Made by a program: the position numbers and the translations under genes. Shown piece by piece: positions 1 to 12,013 of a DNA stretch of 64,000 nt (position 1 is its first letter; each line of letters begins with the position of its first letter). The stretch comes from Cyrtodaria siliqua. Taxonomy: Eukaryota; Mollusca; Bivalvia; Adapedonta; Hiatellidae. The notes beneath the pieces are model-generated. The model had not been told where the DNA came from and searched no databases. It worked only from the letters and a program-made list of their open reading frames with translations. The stretch is taken from NCBI GenBank assembly GCA_037043455.1, contig JAWPHD010006799.1:62001-126000 (forward strand), written 5' to 3'.

Positions 1-305
1 TGCAGCTCTGAATAACGAGTAAATGAGTCTTAAAACATCATTTCAATTTGTGTTTCAATTTGCATAATCTGAATACCTTTGAAAATTTCATTTATTGACA
101 AGGAAATAAAAAAAAGCATCTATATCCAGAAATATTATGTAACTTCATTGTGTAAATCCTTGCTCCCTCCTTACATCAAGCATCAAGGGCAGTGGTTGAT
201 TTTGATCCAACAAATACTCCATCATTTGTGAAATCAAATGGCCTAGTATCGTCACCCAGGGTAAAAATGAGTATGGACTAATCCATCAGACAAAGTAAAG
301 AGGTT

Positions 306-1223
306 GGGCATGTCAGGGCTCCAGAAATTGGATAGCCCGATGGCCGGGGCTAGTCATAATTGAAGTCGGGCTTGTAACGAATTCCATGCAGGACGCCCAA
401 AAAAATTAATCCCACTTTTGATAATGGAAGCATGCTTTATATGAAACTGTGAAAAGCAAAGTATATAAATACTTCATAACATTTAGAAATTCCTGACTTG
501 TGGGGGAAAGAACTCCCGCGAAGTGAAATGGATTATGATACACTGAAATATATGTGATATATTTGTGAGAAGAAATATTGATTTCTTTGTAAATAAATTT
601 TAAAAACACAGTTATATTCATAATTATGCAGTTAACAGTTTATATTTCTTTTCCAATATATTTTGCCGATTAAAATGCCTTCCTGGAGGAACTGGACTTG
701 AAAACTTTATGAAAACATTTATCACTGTATACAATTTGTGGGTGGGGTAATGCTGAAAAAACAAACAAAAAAAATGTCCTAGATTGTTCCATCTTACCAT
801 TGCTACGCTTTCACCCAATGACTACTGACTACTGCCAACACAACTTAAACATACATCAATTGGTTATGAGTAGATAAGAATTACTGAATTTTTAATTTTC
901 TCATTATTTAATGAATTATAATGAGTATCTGAATCCGTTAAATCAGTATCAGCTTTAACATAATGAGATGTCGTCAGCTGGGTATAAGCAATAGATAGAG
1001 TCAGGTCTCAGAGAGCTGGTTTATTTAAATAAATTTTAAATTTTAAAACGAGATACGTAAAAGTATTGTCAAATAGGATAATGATAACTGACAAAGGCAA
1101 AAACAAACAGACACATTATTTTTAAGGCAAGTGAAAAAACAGGGCTTGTGACAAAAAAACAGATTTTCCGGACGCTCTAGCCCTGGGCTAGTCCCCTAAA
1201 AAATATTTCTTGGAGCCATGCCC
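306..1223. mobile_element. Possible TIR transposon in the UBE3C intron
   Basis: Imperfect inverted termini: GGGCATG...GGCTCCAGAAAT at the left and, on the other strand at the right, GGGCATGGCTCCAAGAAAT. Both are followed by GGCTAG-rich sequence (342-353 and 1177-1192). No transposase is readable inside. No target duplication was found, so the call is tentative. The rest of 1-1307 is A+T-rich intron. Confidence 0.4.
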
Positions 1224-1307
1224 TGCATGTTAATTGAAGGTTATACTCGGATACACTCAAAGAGATTGTTAGTAATTTGCTGAATAAATAATGCATTTAA
1301 TTTCCAG

Positions 1308-1595
1308 ATTCGAACTCACTGTATCGCCTTCCGTAATGGTATGTCAGACCTGATCAATCTGGAGTGGTTGAGAATGTTTGACCAACAAGAGCTGCAGGTC
1401 CTCATCTCTGGTGCGTCCGTACCCATAGATATAGAGGACCTCAAGCAGTACACCAACTACTCGGGTGGGTACACCGCTGACCACCCCGTCATCAAACTGT
1501 TCTGGAAATGCGTAGAGGAGTTTACAGACAAACAGAAACGTCAGCTGCTCAAGTTTATAACCAGCTGTTCCAGGCCTCCATTACTAGGGTTCAAG
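1308..1595 (+). CDS. UBE3C: UBE3C penultimate coding exon
   Basis: Reads from IRTHCIAFRNG to PPLLGFK with no stop. The acceptor is ATTTCCAG and the donor is AAG followed by GTGGGT. Phase 0 on both sides. Confidence 0.95.
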
Positions 1596-2318
1596 GTGGG
1601 TATTACTTCAATATCTTCATAGACGTGGCATAGATGATTAACATTTTTTCTGGACAGTTTTCAGAACAAGTGAATTATCTCTGTAGAGTTTACCTGTACC
1701 AGTCAGCTAAAGTTAATATATTACATTTCTATGGGTTGAAGATCCAGATTTCTCAGTGAAAAGAAAGATCATAATCGCTAAATATTTATAATTAATTCCA
1801 AACTCAAAAAATTACTAACAGTGAGGTTAAGTCATGATGTCAGTAAAGTGTTGCCGACATCAACGTCGTCCACCGATAAAGTTCAATAAAGTGAAACATT
1901 TCAGTTAATACATTAACTTATTAAAAATTTAATACAAATATTATTTAACTGATGGGTTCAAATTACCGTTCAATTATAGGGTAATCTTTGTCTCGTTGTT
2001 GGGGCTGTTTTGGTTTTTTGACTGGCATCTGCTTGTTTGCGAAAAGAAAAACAAGCCTACAATCTCATGAAGGATTTCCCTGTTATTGATACCAGCAGTT
2101 AAATAATAATCTATATATTTACAAAGCTTGTCTACAAATTGTTTCAGGATCTGTATCCAGCCTTGTGTGTGCACTACGGTGGTAACGAGGCCGACCGTCT
2201 TCCAACAGCAAGCACCTGTATGAACCTGCTCAAGCTTCCAGAATGTCATGATCATGCTACTCTCAAACACAAACTTCTCTACTCTATCGAGGCTGGAGCT
2301 GGATTTGAACTTAGCTAA
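1308..2318 (+). CDS. UBE3C: UBE3C, ubiquitin-protein ligase E3C, C-terminal two coding exons (partial gene)
   Basis: Two exons, 1308-1595 (96 codons, phase 0 at both ends, after a TTTCCAG acceptor, before a GTGGGT donor) and 2148-2318 (56 codons plus TAA, after a GTTTCAG acceptor). They encode the C lobe of a HECT ubiquitin ligase. Visible landmarks are WLRMFDQQE, NYSGGYTADHPVIK, SCSRPPLLGFK and, in the last exon, LPTASTCMNLLKLP, whose Cys is the thioester-forming catalytic residue. The protein ends AGAGFELS, as in vertebrate UBE3C, and the whole stretch aligns without gaps to that protein, which separates it from other HECT ligases. UBE3C is known to extend K29- and K48-linked chains on proteasome-bound substrates. 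The remainder of the gene lies upstream of the window. Identity is near certain. Confidence 0.96.
1596..2147 (+). other. UBE3C: UBE3C last intron
   Basis: A+T-rich sequence from the GTGGGT donor to the GTTTCAG acceptor. I see no repeat or second gene in it. Confidence 0.85.
2148..2318 (+). CDS. UBE3C: UBE3C last coding exon with the catalytic Cys
   Basis: Reads DLYPALCVHYGGNE at the start and ends GAGFELS then TAA at 2316-2318. The active-site Cys lies in the motif TASTCMNLL. Confidence 0.96.
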   Translation, partial: DLYPALCVHYGGNEADRLPTASTCMNLLKLPECHDHATLKHKLLYSIEAGAGFELS

Positions 2319-3351
2319 TAGGGGCCATTGGGAGTGTAGATGCATTTAAGAATAATGAAAGTGTGGCAGACACCAAGTACAAGGCTAGTTGTACCAGAAC
2401 CACAGATAAGGATTGAGCCTTGGTGGTAGTTGATCCACAGGCCCCTGTGAATTGATCCACAAACTCAGTACTGGATTCGCAAACAACTTTAAAATCAGTA
2501 TACCAGTATCTAAGCTACACTGAGGATTTAAAGAGAAGGATGGGGATTACTTCTGATAATGTGATGTAGCTTTTTCTGAGTTCCGATTGATTTTCGGATA
2601 GCGTTTTGTCGATAATCTTTTTTGATAACAAGATGCCAAGATTTTAATTTAAATTTGAAGAGGCAAAAGTATGTTGTTTCAAGTTATGATTCTTTTGTTG
2701 TTTGTTTATTCTTGATAATAATATTGCGCCAAACAACTTTTTTCTTCAAAAATATGTTAAGTTGTTAAGGAAAATGATGATAATGAAAAAGATTAAGGTG
2801 TTAAGTCCAGATGTAATAAGTATAGAAGCTTGCCCAAGACCAGATGTAAATACCATCTCATTTCTTATATATATATCATTGCTTGTGGCAGGCCCATATT
2901 TGTATAGGAATGGTTTTGTTTACTAAGTCTTAACTATCACATACATGATAGCAACATATACAGTAAATGTTATAAGAAAATAGTTTAAAAAGTTTGTGTT
3001 CATTTATTTATAGTATTGCCAAAGAGTACCTTTTGTTCATGTATATTTCATTCTTTAACAGGGATGCCCATGGTCTAATACATATGGCTTGCCTTGTTAG
3101 CAAAAGGTTTCCTGTTGAGGCAGGGTTGTAACAGTAAGTTACTTTCACCCACTGCTCTGTCAAATGTGGATGTGAGCAAGAGTAGGGCCTCTGCCTATTC
3201 TGACAGAGGACAAGAATTCCCTGAATTTGCCCTGTGTGGTTCCTGGGGGCCCCGTTTGGTCACGGAGCAAAGAATAGGGCCACTGCAGATCCCTTTGGAG
3301 GGGTAGGCAGAGGGGTAGACTCCCCACAAATTCATGTTCATTTTATCATTT
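2319..3351. other. UBE3C 3'UTR and intergenic DNA, nothing specific seen
   Basis: Begins with the UBE3C 3'UTR. No coding sequence was recognised. The first AATAAA signals I noticed are well downstream, near 3440 and 4032, so the transcript end cannot be placed. Confidence 0.5.
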
Positions 3352-3920
3352 TTTGTTCATGTTCATTAAAGGTCTTCATCATGATCCCTGCATTGTTTCA
3401 GGTGCCATCTCGCTCACATCAAAAGAGCAGTGGCAGAAAAACAATAAACGTGGCTCCAGCGTAAATGGAGTTTCTATGATAGCATTTGCAGCAACTCTGC
3501 AGTTCCGGGTGAGAAGGTTCTAGGCCCATTTTCCATATTTTATCTCGATGTACATGGAGGATGAGCCTGGCATGTTCATGCCTGTTAGGTGCCATATAAC
3601 CTTTCATGTGTTGGTGCACCTTAAAACCCAATTCAGTTCATGTTTATTTTGTATTTTTTGTATTTATTTGTCGGCTTATTAAAGGTCTCCATCATGGTCC
3701 CTGTTTTTCTGTGCCACTTGAGTGGTGTCTGAAAACAGTTATTGTGGCTCCAGCATAATGGAGTTTCTAAAACAGAATGTGCAGCAACTCTGCAGGGGAG
3801 AGGTCTGGATAATTTTATTTTGAATTAAATGGAAGGTTGGTCTGGAATGTTCATTCCTGTTATGACTTGTTTTGTTCTCCGTAAAATAATTCCAGTGCAT
3901 GACCTATTGGCCAAGCTGCA
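3352..3920. repeat. Diverged direct repeat, two copies of roughly 280 bp
   Basis: The blocks at 3366-3650 and 3680-3920 share an ordered set of motifs: ATCATGRTCCCTG, GTGGCTCCAGC, AATGGAGTTTCTA, GCAGCAACTCTGCAG and GTTCATKCCTGTTA. This is an old tandem duplication. No function is evident. Confidence 0.6.
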
Positions 3921-4092
3921 TTTATATACCAATTGAATTTAATGTATGGGTTAGCTTTGTACCTTCTCATTTTTCCAATGATTAAAGGCCATCCTAAAAA
4001 TATGTTTGGTTTGCTGTAATGCTGTTTGACCAAAAAAATAAATCCATGTTTTACAACATATATACACTGTTCCTCAACCTACTGACAATGAG

Positions 4093-4112
4093 GTATATAT
4101 ATATATATATAT
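4093..4112. repeat. (TA)n microsatellite
   Basis: About ten uninterrupted TA dinucleotides. Confidence 0.9.
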
Positions 4113-4491
4113 TACCTTTTTTGAGAATCCAAACTCTCTAGACACAATATAAACCGCTTTAACCAGCGAGGCCAAACCCCAAAACTGGAGCGTCCAATTA
4201 AGTTACCAACTCATAATTCATTTTACGTATATTCAATCATGAGTATTTTAAAAACCCTTGAATAAACCTATACTTTTAAATGGCAAATATACATTATTAT
4301 CATTTATTATTTAACCTAAGCACCTGGCTAGTTTTGTTAACGATTTTGTAGTGGAATTTTGTCATTATTAATTTTTTTTATTTTTTTTTTATTATATTTA
4401 TTTTGTACAGAAAGTCTGCTGTTAGATGGACCAATATAGATGGATATTTGTAGTGGAATTATTCAATTCTCTTGTTGATAGACTGGTCTTT

Positions 4492-5080
4492 TTAGCTCTA
4501 CTGGCCAGCTGAGCTTATGGGATGGCGAGTTGTCCGTTGTCCGTCGTCTGTCCGTCTTAACTTTTACCTCCTTAAGACGAAAGGGCCTTCATTTTTCATC
4601 TGATCTTTACCAAACTTTAACATAACATTAAGCGGAGTTATGGCCCTTAATTTAGTTAAAAATGCTATAATTTGCCTTGTTAAGATGATAGGGCCTTCAT
4701 TTTTCATCCGATCTTTACCAGATTGTTAATATCAATGAAAGTTTGAAAGCCGGCCAGATCGGAACAGTAACAGCAGAGTTATGGCCCTTGATTTAGTTAA
4801 AAATACTAAATTTTGCCTTAAGACGATAGGGCCTTCATTTTTCATCCGATCTTTATTAAACTTTACCAGATTGTTAATATCAATGAAAGCTCGGACAAGT
4901 TCAAAAACCAGCCAGATTGGACCATTTACACTGGAGTTACGGCCCTTGATTTTCTGAAATATGTTGTATTTGGGCTCATTAAGACGAAAGAGCCTTCATT
5001 TGGCTGGATTTTTGAAAGACTTATGGCCTAAACTTTTTTGAGCCAGTAGAGCGTCCACAAGCCCTCTTGGGCCTCTTGTA
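4492..5080 (-). mobile_element. Helentron/HINE-like element, family B, short copy
   Basis: Read on the minus strand it starts ACAAGAGGCCCAAGAGGGC with CTCTACTGGC just inside, and ends in a GGACAGACGACGG-rich tract, a hairpin (CTC..CTGG/CCAG..AGAG) and CTAA. Inside are about three diverged units of roughly 160 bp with the motif TTAAGACGATAGGGCCTTCA on the plus strand. The same family recurs at 56709-58169. The architecture matches non-autonomous rolling-circle elements (DINE-1/pearl type). The class assignment is inference. Confidence 0.65.
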
Positions 5081-5491
5081 TTGTTTGGAGTGCTTGTTTC
5101 TGCCAAAGTTTTTTTTAACTTTTCAGACACAATAAATAATTTATCAGTGAAGCGAGCATTGTTAGAGGTAAATATACTACCTTTTTTTAGATCCGTTGAG
5201 AACAATTTAACATGCAAAAGTTGTATTTGATAATAAACTATTACAGCTAACAGAGAAGTTATCTGTTTCTATTCAATTAAATTCTAATTCAAAATTGTTC
5301 ATGTAAATGCAGAAAAGGCTTTCTGAAACATGCACCAAAACAATAAAATTATTGATTTGCTTGAAATTTGTGTTGTATGTCTTCATTTCATTTGACATTT
5401 AATATTATTTAAGAAGTTTTTCCACAATAAGGTGCATTTACTTCATTCAAGAGGATGGCACGTTGCTGTGTGCGACAAGTGGTAGGGCTAT
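5081..5491. other. Intergenic, nothing specific seen
   Basis: A+T-rich sequence without a recognisable gene or repeat. Confidence 0.6.
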
Positions 5492-5595
5492 TGTCGGGAT
5501 GTCTCAGACCTCGTGTTTTCATGCATGTCGGGATGTCTCAGACCTCGTGTTTTCATGCCATGTCGGGATGTCTCGGACCTCGTGTTTTCATGCAC
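5492..5595. repeat. Tandem repeat, 34-35 bp x 3
   Basis: Three units starting TGTCGGGATGTCTC at 5492, 5526 and 5561, each ending TGTTTTCATGC. The short open frames across it follow from the repeat and are not a gene. Confidence 0.9.
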
Positions 5596-5817
5596 ATGCT
5601 ACAAATCTTGATATTATGTTGTCACTATTGTGTTTGCCCAGAGTTCTGAGTAAATTTATTAATTACTTTATTATACTTTTATTATAACTTCATTCTGTGA
5701 TACATGTAAATGAACATTGTGTGCAAGTTATGTATGGTTATGATACAAGCACATGTTTCGTAGGTTTTAAGTATTGTTAATGATATAAACTGCAGAAGTA
5801 TCAGTCCCAACACAATG

Positions 5818-6036
5818 GGTTCGTTCAGTGTTCTCCCATCGGCAACCACGTTGGTTACCAATGGCCACCGATGGTAACATTTGGTACCAACGAGGCCACC
5901 GATACTACCTCAGGTGTAGAATCGCGGGAAGATTGGGTACCAACGTTCTACCTATCGGCGAACCAACGGCAAACGACGGTGGCCGATGGTTACCGAGAGT
6001 GCTTTTAGTAACCGATGGGAGAACCCTGAACGCACC
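5818..6036. mobile_element. MITE, 219 bp, with 25-bp terminal inverted repeats
   Basis: The left end is GGTTCGTTCAGTG then TTCTCCCATCGG. The right end read in reverse is GGTGCGTTCAGGG then TTCTCCCATCGG (two mismatches). Subterminal CCACCGATGGTAAC-type blocks are also inverted. No clear target duplication, so the superfamily is not assigned. Confidence 0.8.
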
Positions 6037-6702
6037 GCAGTGTATAGTTGTAAACTTTAATAATTTGTTATGTAATGTTTGATAATAAATTGACATAATT
6101 ATTCTTGTTTTGTTTTTATCTCTACCAGATTTGATCTCAACCACTATATTTTGAGTTACGGGTAGAAACATTCAAGCGTTGTTGGGCAATGCTATCGGAT
6201 AAAAGCCGTCAGATAAAAGCTATACCTACTGTGTATAATATATGGATACACGTATATTATTATACATCCCCTGCATTGTTCTGTAATGTTTCGGTAAAGT
6301 GTCATGAAATCTGATCAGTAGGTAAGTAGTAGCCATCAGAAGATGTTACATATAAACAAAGATGGCCACTGGCCGACAGTTGTCTCAATGCCAGATCAGC
6401 ATGAATTTAGGACCTACGTACTGCATCACAACTTGCAGAAATAGAGGATCTTTTCTATTGTAATCTATGTCGACCATCATGGATTTTGCTTTCAGCTTAA
6501 TTTCAATTAGGACCAATTGGATGTAAGGAAAGTTTTGATAAAGAAAATAATTATATAGTTCTTGAGGATCAACTGCCGCAAAAGTTGATAGCTAAGCAAT
6601 GGACAGTGCACCACAACATTTACATGCAAATGCGTCGGAATGTAATGTATCTCTCACATGAAAAAAGAAAGTCTGTTTCTGAACATAAGAATTGTTTAAA
6701 TA
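6037..6702. other. Intergenic, nothing specific seen
   Basis: A+T-rich sequence. No gene or repeat was recognised. Confidence 0.55.
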
Positions 6703-7093
6703 ATAAATACAGTAAAGGGGATCCGTTGGAAGCAACAAACAAAAGAGAAATGCAGCAGACTCGGGTTGTCATGGAGCCTATTCATTAAGAGGTAATATAA
6801 GGTGCTACACCTCTCACGCCTCATAGCAAAGCGATAAAGCCACAAAGATTGGGCTTGATAATCCCAAAAGATCCGATAGTAATAACACTACAGATTTGTA
6901 GTTTGGGTGACTATTTACAGTCGCCACACAATACGAAACAAACGCTAGTTTGAATGTCAGTAAATACTGAAAAGGGGATCCATTGGAAGCAACAAACACA
7001 AAGAATGGAGAAAAGTAGCAGACCGATTTATTGAGTCTGTTTATGCGAGGTAATATAAGGTATGCGAGGTAATATAAGGTGCAACACCTCACG
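6703..7093. repeat. Direct duplication with AGGTAATATAAGGTG boxes
   Basis: The blocks at 6703-6820 and 6955-7093 share AAAGGGGATCCRTTGGAAGC, then GCAGACYSG, then GAGGTAATATAAGGTGC and ACACCTC. In the second copy the last box is itself doubled. Probably a mobile element fragment duplicated in tandem. Confidence 0.65.
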
Positions 7094-7995
7094 CGTCCCC
7101 TAGCGGCAGCAAGCGGTATTCTACTTTAAAGCCACGAAGACGTAAGGGTATTTTATATGTATCATGTAAGTCCTTTATATACACCCGCTGACCTTTGAAA
7201 GTGTTATCACTTGCGGTTTCAAAGATATAGTTGAAAGAAAAGACTTGTGCAACATTTTTTTCCAAGTTATTTTTCTGTAATTTTAAAGCTAAATATCAGT
7301 AGCATGGACACGTATATGTATAGTATATGTCCTAATATGCCCACTGATCAAATTTGTATCCCTTAGTCAAAACGATATTGTTGAATGGAAAAAAAAAAAA
7401 TTGCAATCTTTCTTTTAACTTAATAAAAGTGGAATGACTGTGAATCTCTCATTTTAATGTTTGTTTCAGTGTAAAAAATTACCTTATTTGGGCCATCGTT
7501 TTCTGTTATGCATTTTGGCAAAAGCGACTCGACAAAAGTGACCCATTATGTGCAGTCTTTGTTTCGACTTGATAAAAGTGGAATAATTGTGAATCAATAC
7601 TTTAAATTGTTGTTTCCATGTCCCGAACTTTCTAATTTAAGCCTCCATTTTCTGTTATACATGTTCTGTTTAGGGATGAAGTGGTTATATACACCAAAAG
7701 AAATATTTTTTCAAATTTTTATTATTTAATACAATATAACAAAATGTCACGTTTCATTCAATAAAAATAAACAATTCAAACGGATTTCATCAAAACATAA
7801 TCTTGAGTGGTTGACTGTTACTAATAACCTTCCCATTTAACTGAAGCTATTTGTGCAAGTTCTGTGTCCGGAACCACAAGGTATATATATATGATGAAAT
7901 CTGTAGTCAGAATACAGAACTTACCGTGAATAAGGACATTTGCATTGCCTATACATGTAACCTGTATACAAAACTAAAATGGTCGATTTATTTTT
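7094..7995. other. Intergenic, nothing specific seen
   Basis: A+T-rich DNA. Two diverged stretches with GTGACCCATT- and AAAGTGGAAT-like motifs (about 7380-7460 and 7510-7590) hint at an old local duplication. Confidence 0.5.
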
Positions 7996-8131
7996 GTGGT
8001 GGAGGCAGACCACCCACTTTTCCTGGGTAGAACCAATACTGTACACCTCCCGCCATCCGTAAGAATCGACACTCCCTCACAAGTCGAGCTCCCAGTGGGA
8101 TTCGAACCCCCAGCGGGGAGAGGCAACAGTT
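7996..8131 (-). mobile_element. tRNA-type SINE
   Basis: On the minus strand it carries a polymerase III B box, GGGGTTCGAATCCCAC (8098-8111 region), followed by a conserved body with GAGCTCGACTTGTGAGG, GGTGTACAGTATTGGTTCTACC and a 3' GGTCTGCCTCCACC. A second, more decayed copy of the same family lies at 36907-37033. Confidence 0.7.
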
Positions 8132-8727
8132 TACAATGCAACGTCATTAACTATTCAGCCACGGATATATTTCAAAGAAGAAGGAACCTAAATTCTAATC
8201 ACATAGATCAGCGTTATCCAAGATATAACTTCTACCTCGCCCAAATTGTTAATTTGTATACACAACATATGACTGATGTGACCTTTGCTCCTAGAGCTGA
8301 ATTTAGTAGGTTTTACAGTGCACCAAAAAAAGCTCCTCAAGGATTTCACAACCTTCTGCATATTTACTAAACCATGATTACAATATGTTCAACTTTACAC
8401 AAGCAGTTCTTCATCAGGTGCATTTTATACATACTTGTGAGTCATATATTCATATTAAAGGTTAAATTCACACAAAAACTTAAACTAAGAGTCATGGTTA
8501 TAGATCAGCCATTTTATTCTTCAACAACAAATGAATGTAAACAGTTTCAATGCATGTGATAACATGCCTACACACTGCACTACACATACTAAACACTTCA
8601 TCAAATCATAAACGAGTAAACAGTATTATAGTTATAGCAGTTTGATCAAATAAATAATGGCACAAAACTCAAACATACAGGTACGTCTTACCACTATGTG
8701 AAGATGTCACTACAAGCACTTACTTTA
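8132..8727. other. Intergenic, nothing specific seen
   Basis: A+T-rich sequence between the SINE and the LINE tail. Confidence 0.55.
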
Positions 8728-10419
8728 TTCAATCAATTCAATCAATCAATTTTTATTAAGGCATAAGCATTTTACAATGTCCATCATCATCAGCACTGAG
8801 GCGATAATACATACAAGACATACTAAATACAAATACACACATATCTGGAGAAAAGCATGAATAATATTTAGGTATGAGTAAACAGTTTTAAGAATAAACA
8901 CTAGATATTATTGAAAGTTAGTATAGCATAAATGTTGTTCACACTTCACTGGTATAGCTCGAAACACAAATAAATATTATGTAAAGTACATGATCCATCT
9001 ATGACCTATATAGATAACTCTATGGTGTGATTGCACGAGCTTCACGAATACCAATACCATATTACATATTTGCATTGTAAACATAAGGCATTCTGAAAAC
9101 AGTGTTGGGTTGTTGGTCACTACATTATTAGAACAGTTATACAATACAATAAAACTAATAATAAAACACTCACAAAAACTGCACCAGCACATGCTTTTTA
9201 AATGTATATATTTATTCTGTTGCAATTAAGCTCTCACGTTTGGTATTCGCAAGACAAATATATTTGGCTAGCCTATTCAATAATTTTAAATTATCGGTAG
9301 ATAACGATTTAAACTTTTGTAAACTAGGCCAACTACAGTAGTATTTAGCTAAACATTCTATTCTTATTTCTCTATAACACGGACAAGCTAAAGTAAAGTG
9401 ATATTCATCTTCAACAACATTTATATTGCAAAAAATACACTCTTGATCCCTCTCTATATTTTTAAATTACCCTCTTCAATAGCCAATTTATGAGCTGAAC
9501 ATCTTAATCTAGATAGTGCTATTCTGTGCTTATTATTTTGGACACAATTAATATATTTTTCACATCCAAAGTTTGTTTTACTATATTTATAAGTAGATAG
9601 TTTAGGGGAAGAAGTTAAGGTGGCAAACCATTCCTGCAAATGTTGATCATAGAGCCTTTCTATGATACGAGTTAGTTGTAGCTTTGTAATAGTTTCGTTA
9701 TTCCATAAAAAATTGAATCCAAGGTCATTAAGAAGACGTTCGACATGAGCCGCCCATGATTCATTATCATTATTTTGTATTTGATTTTGTTATACCTTAT
9801 ACATTAGTGAATTTGGCGATTTCATAATTTTAAACCAAAATTTCCAGATTTGTTCTTTGCGTAATATTGCCAAAGGTACTTTACCTAACTCCCCATAAAC
9901 AGTTGCATTTGGCGATTTGATGTCTAACGTTAAAAATCTGTTTCAGGAATTTCAAATAAATTCGTTCAATGTCGGGGGAGGTATGAAACCCCCATACTTC
10001 AGCACCATAATTCAAAATAGGTAGAATCATTGTATCAAACAGTTTTATTTTTTCGCTTATGTTTAGCTGAATTATGTCAAATAAAGAGTTAAGTGAAAAC
10101 AGTGCCCTCATGGCTTGCTCGGAAAGGGCTTTTTGTGTTTGGAAGAAATTTCCATTAAACATAAGCGTTACTCCTAGGTAGGTAAATTTTGAAACGTTAT
10201 GTAGTTTCATATTGTTATAATATATATCTACGTTTTGTGTCGTCGTACCTTGTTTACATACCATTACTACAGTTTTATCGATATTAACACTTATTTTCCA
10301 CTTTCGCAATAATCATGTAGTTTGTTTAATAGGATTTGTAGTCCATTTGCTGAATATGAAAATAAAACAGTGTCGTCAGCGAATAACAGTAGATCAATTT
10401 GTAATTCATTCAAAGTTAA

Positions 10420-11006
10420 AAGTATTTATTACATACGTTACTATAAATAGTAACAGATTTTAATAGAAAAACAATCATTATCAATCCTTTTTCAAAATCC
10501 ATAATGGCACACTGTGCCATTATGGATTATGGAAAATTGGCACAGTAGTAACAGAGTCTCCGCACGCGAAGACGTTAACGTCATATCGCGAAGCGATGAC
10601 GTCATCAAAAAACACAAAGACTCGAGTGGAGCGTTAAAATGGCTGCGGAGCGGACATTAAAAATGCTTGCAGATAGTTTACTTCATATAGACGGAATGAT
10701 AAGTAAACAAAGGCAAGGAGAGGACACATACGACTTCGTAAACAGAATGAAAAATACAAATACAAAATACGTTGACGTCATCAAGAAACACAAAGACGTC
10801 ATCAAATGATCCTGTTCTTTTTCTTTCTTTTTTCTTTTTCTCCATTTTATAGTAACGTATGTAATAAAAAGGTCAATATACGGGCGTGGTGTGCCTTTTG
10901 TCGATAATGGCACACCTAGTGCCGCAATGGCCCTCGGGCTAAAGCCCTCGCGCCATTACGGCACTAGGTGTGCCATTATCGACAAAAGGCACACCACGCC
11001 CGTATA
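10420..11006. mobile_element. TTAA-flanked palindromic insertion inside the LINE
   Basis: The insert interrupts RT between FINDMASHILRG and LNELQIDLLLFADD and is bounded by TTAA at 10416-10419 and 11007-11010. It contains three nested symmetries. A 23-bp perfect inverted pair, 10425-10447 and 10846-10868, encloses about 400 bp. A 33-bp near-perfect palindrome is centred near 10512. A long hairpin spans about 10870-11013. TTAA flanks suggest a piggyBac- or Kolobok-type target, which is inference. Confidence 0.7.
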
Positions 11007-11013
11007 TTAACCT
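10870..11013. repeat. Near-perfect long hairpin, arms about 65-70 bp
   Basis: The left arm (ATACGGGCGTGGTGTGCC... to CTAGTGCCGCAATGG) pairs with the right arm with only a few mismatches. The loop is a few bases around GGGCTAAAGCCC, about 10941. It could extrude as a cruciform. Confidence 0.9.
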
Positions 11014-11550
11014 CTAAGTATATGACTAGCCATGTCGTTGATAAATATAATAAATAATAAAGAGACAATACTTCGCTTTGTTTAACGCCCATATAACTTT
11101 CAAAGTGATCTGTAAAGTATCCGTCGACTCTACACATGTTTTGACTAACTATACATAGCTTGTAACATTTTAACAAATTTTATTGATACACCCATGTTGA
11201 GTAATTTAAATCATATTCCATTTCTATAAATTAAATCAAATGCTTTTCTAAAATCAATAAAAACGCAATAAAGTTTTCGTCTTTCATTTTTAATTATTCT
11301 GTTAATAATAGTATGCAAGACAAAAACACAATTGATTGTATTTTTGTGTTTGACTGTCTGACAATAAATGGTTTTCTTCTGTCCATTTACGTAAACGGAT
11401 ATCTAACACATAAGAAAATATTTTCGAAAATATACTAGTGAGCATTATTCCTCTATAATTATTTATATCGTTTTTATCCCCCCATTTTGGTATTGGCAAT
11501 GACCTTTTTTCTCATAGTTATAAAATCATTTATATAATTATTAGTTTATT

Positions 11551-11830
11551 TACTCTGAGCAGCCTCGTTGGTTAAGGCCTTGAACATTAGAGCTGCAGAC
11601 CTCGGCGCTACACAGGTTAGAGAACATTAGAGCTGCAGACCTTGGCGCTACACAGGTTAGAGAACATTAGAGCTGCAGACCTTGGCGCTACACAGGTTAG
11701 AGAACATTAGAGCTGCAGACCTCGGCGCTACACAGGCCAGAGAACATTAGAGTTGCAGACCTCGGCGCTACACAGGTTAGAGTCCTGGCAGTGGCAAATC
11801 TGATAGGATTCGTAATCGCATCTCCCTCAG
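11551..11830 (+). mobile_element. tRNA-derived SINE with internal 40-bp tandem expansion
   Basis: The head resembles a polymerase III promoter: a box A-like CTCGTTGGTTAAGG near 11563-11576 and a box B-like CAGGTTAGAGTCC near 11773-11785 (one mismatch to GGTTCGANTCC). Between them, a 40-bp unit starting GAACATTAGAGCTGCAGACC occurs at 11582, 11622, 11662, 11702 and 11742. Box A and box B are normally about 30-60 bp apart, so the unit has expanded inside the promoter. Confidence 0.65.
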
Positions 11831-12013
11831 AGGTATCAGTCCCAGTATGCCCTTGCATTTTAGTTCATATACTTCAACACGCGAGTATCGAGAGAATTTT
11901 CTTCTCTTATTTATGTCTTTACTCTATTTACACACATTTTAAATGTCATTAATGTAACTTAACAATAGTTTACAAAATCTCAATACAATATAATAATTAC
12001 AAGTTACATGTTC

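Larger units (their letters stand above)
8728..11540 (-). pseudogene. Degenerate non-LTR retrotransposon (LINE) with reverse transcriptase fragments
   Basis: Minus-strand fragments read in order as a LINE ORF2. At 11520-11302 is an RT block with WGDKNDINNYRGI and FSKIFSYVLDIRL. At about 11176-11020 is a block with GVKQSEVLS and FINDMASHILRG. After an insertion, 10420-9881 holds the catalytic FADD in LLLFADDTVLFS, then KFTYLGVTL and MILPILNYGAEVWGF. At 9639-9236 are HRIALSRLRCSAHKLAIEEG and a Cys-rich CIFCNINVVEDEYHF tail. Frameshifts and stops break the frame repeatedly. The 3' end at 8728-8755 is a short ATTGA-type tandem tail, as in CR1/jockey-type LINEs. The 5' part is missing. It is dead; the clade is not certain. 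Confidence 0.85.
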
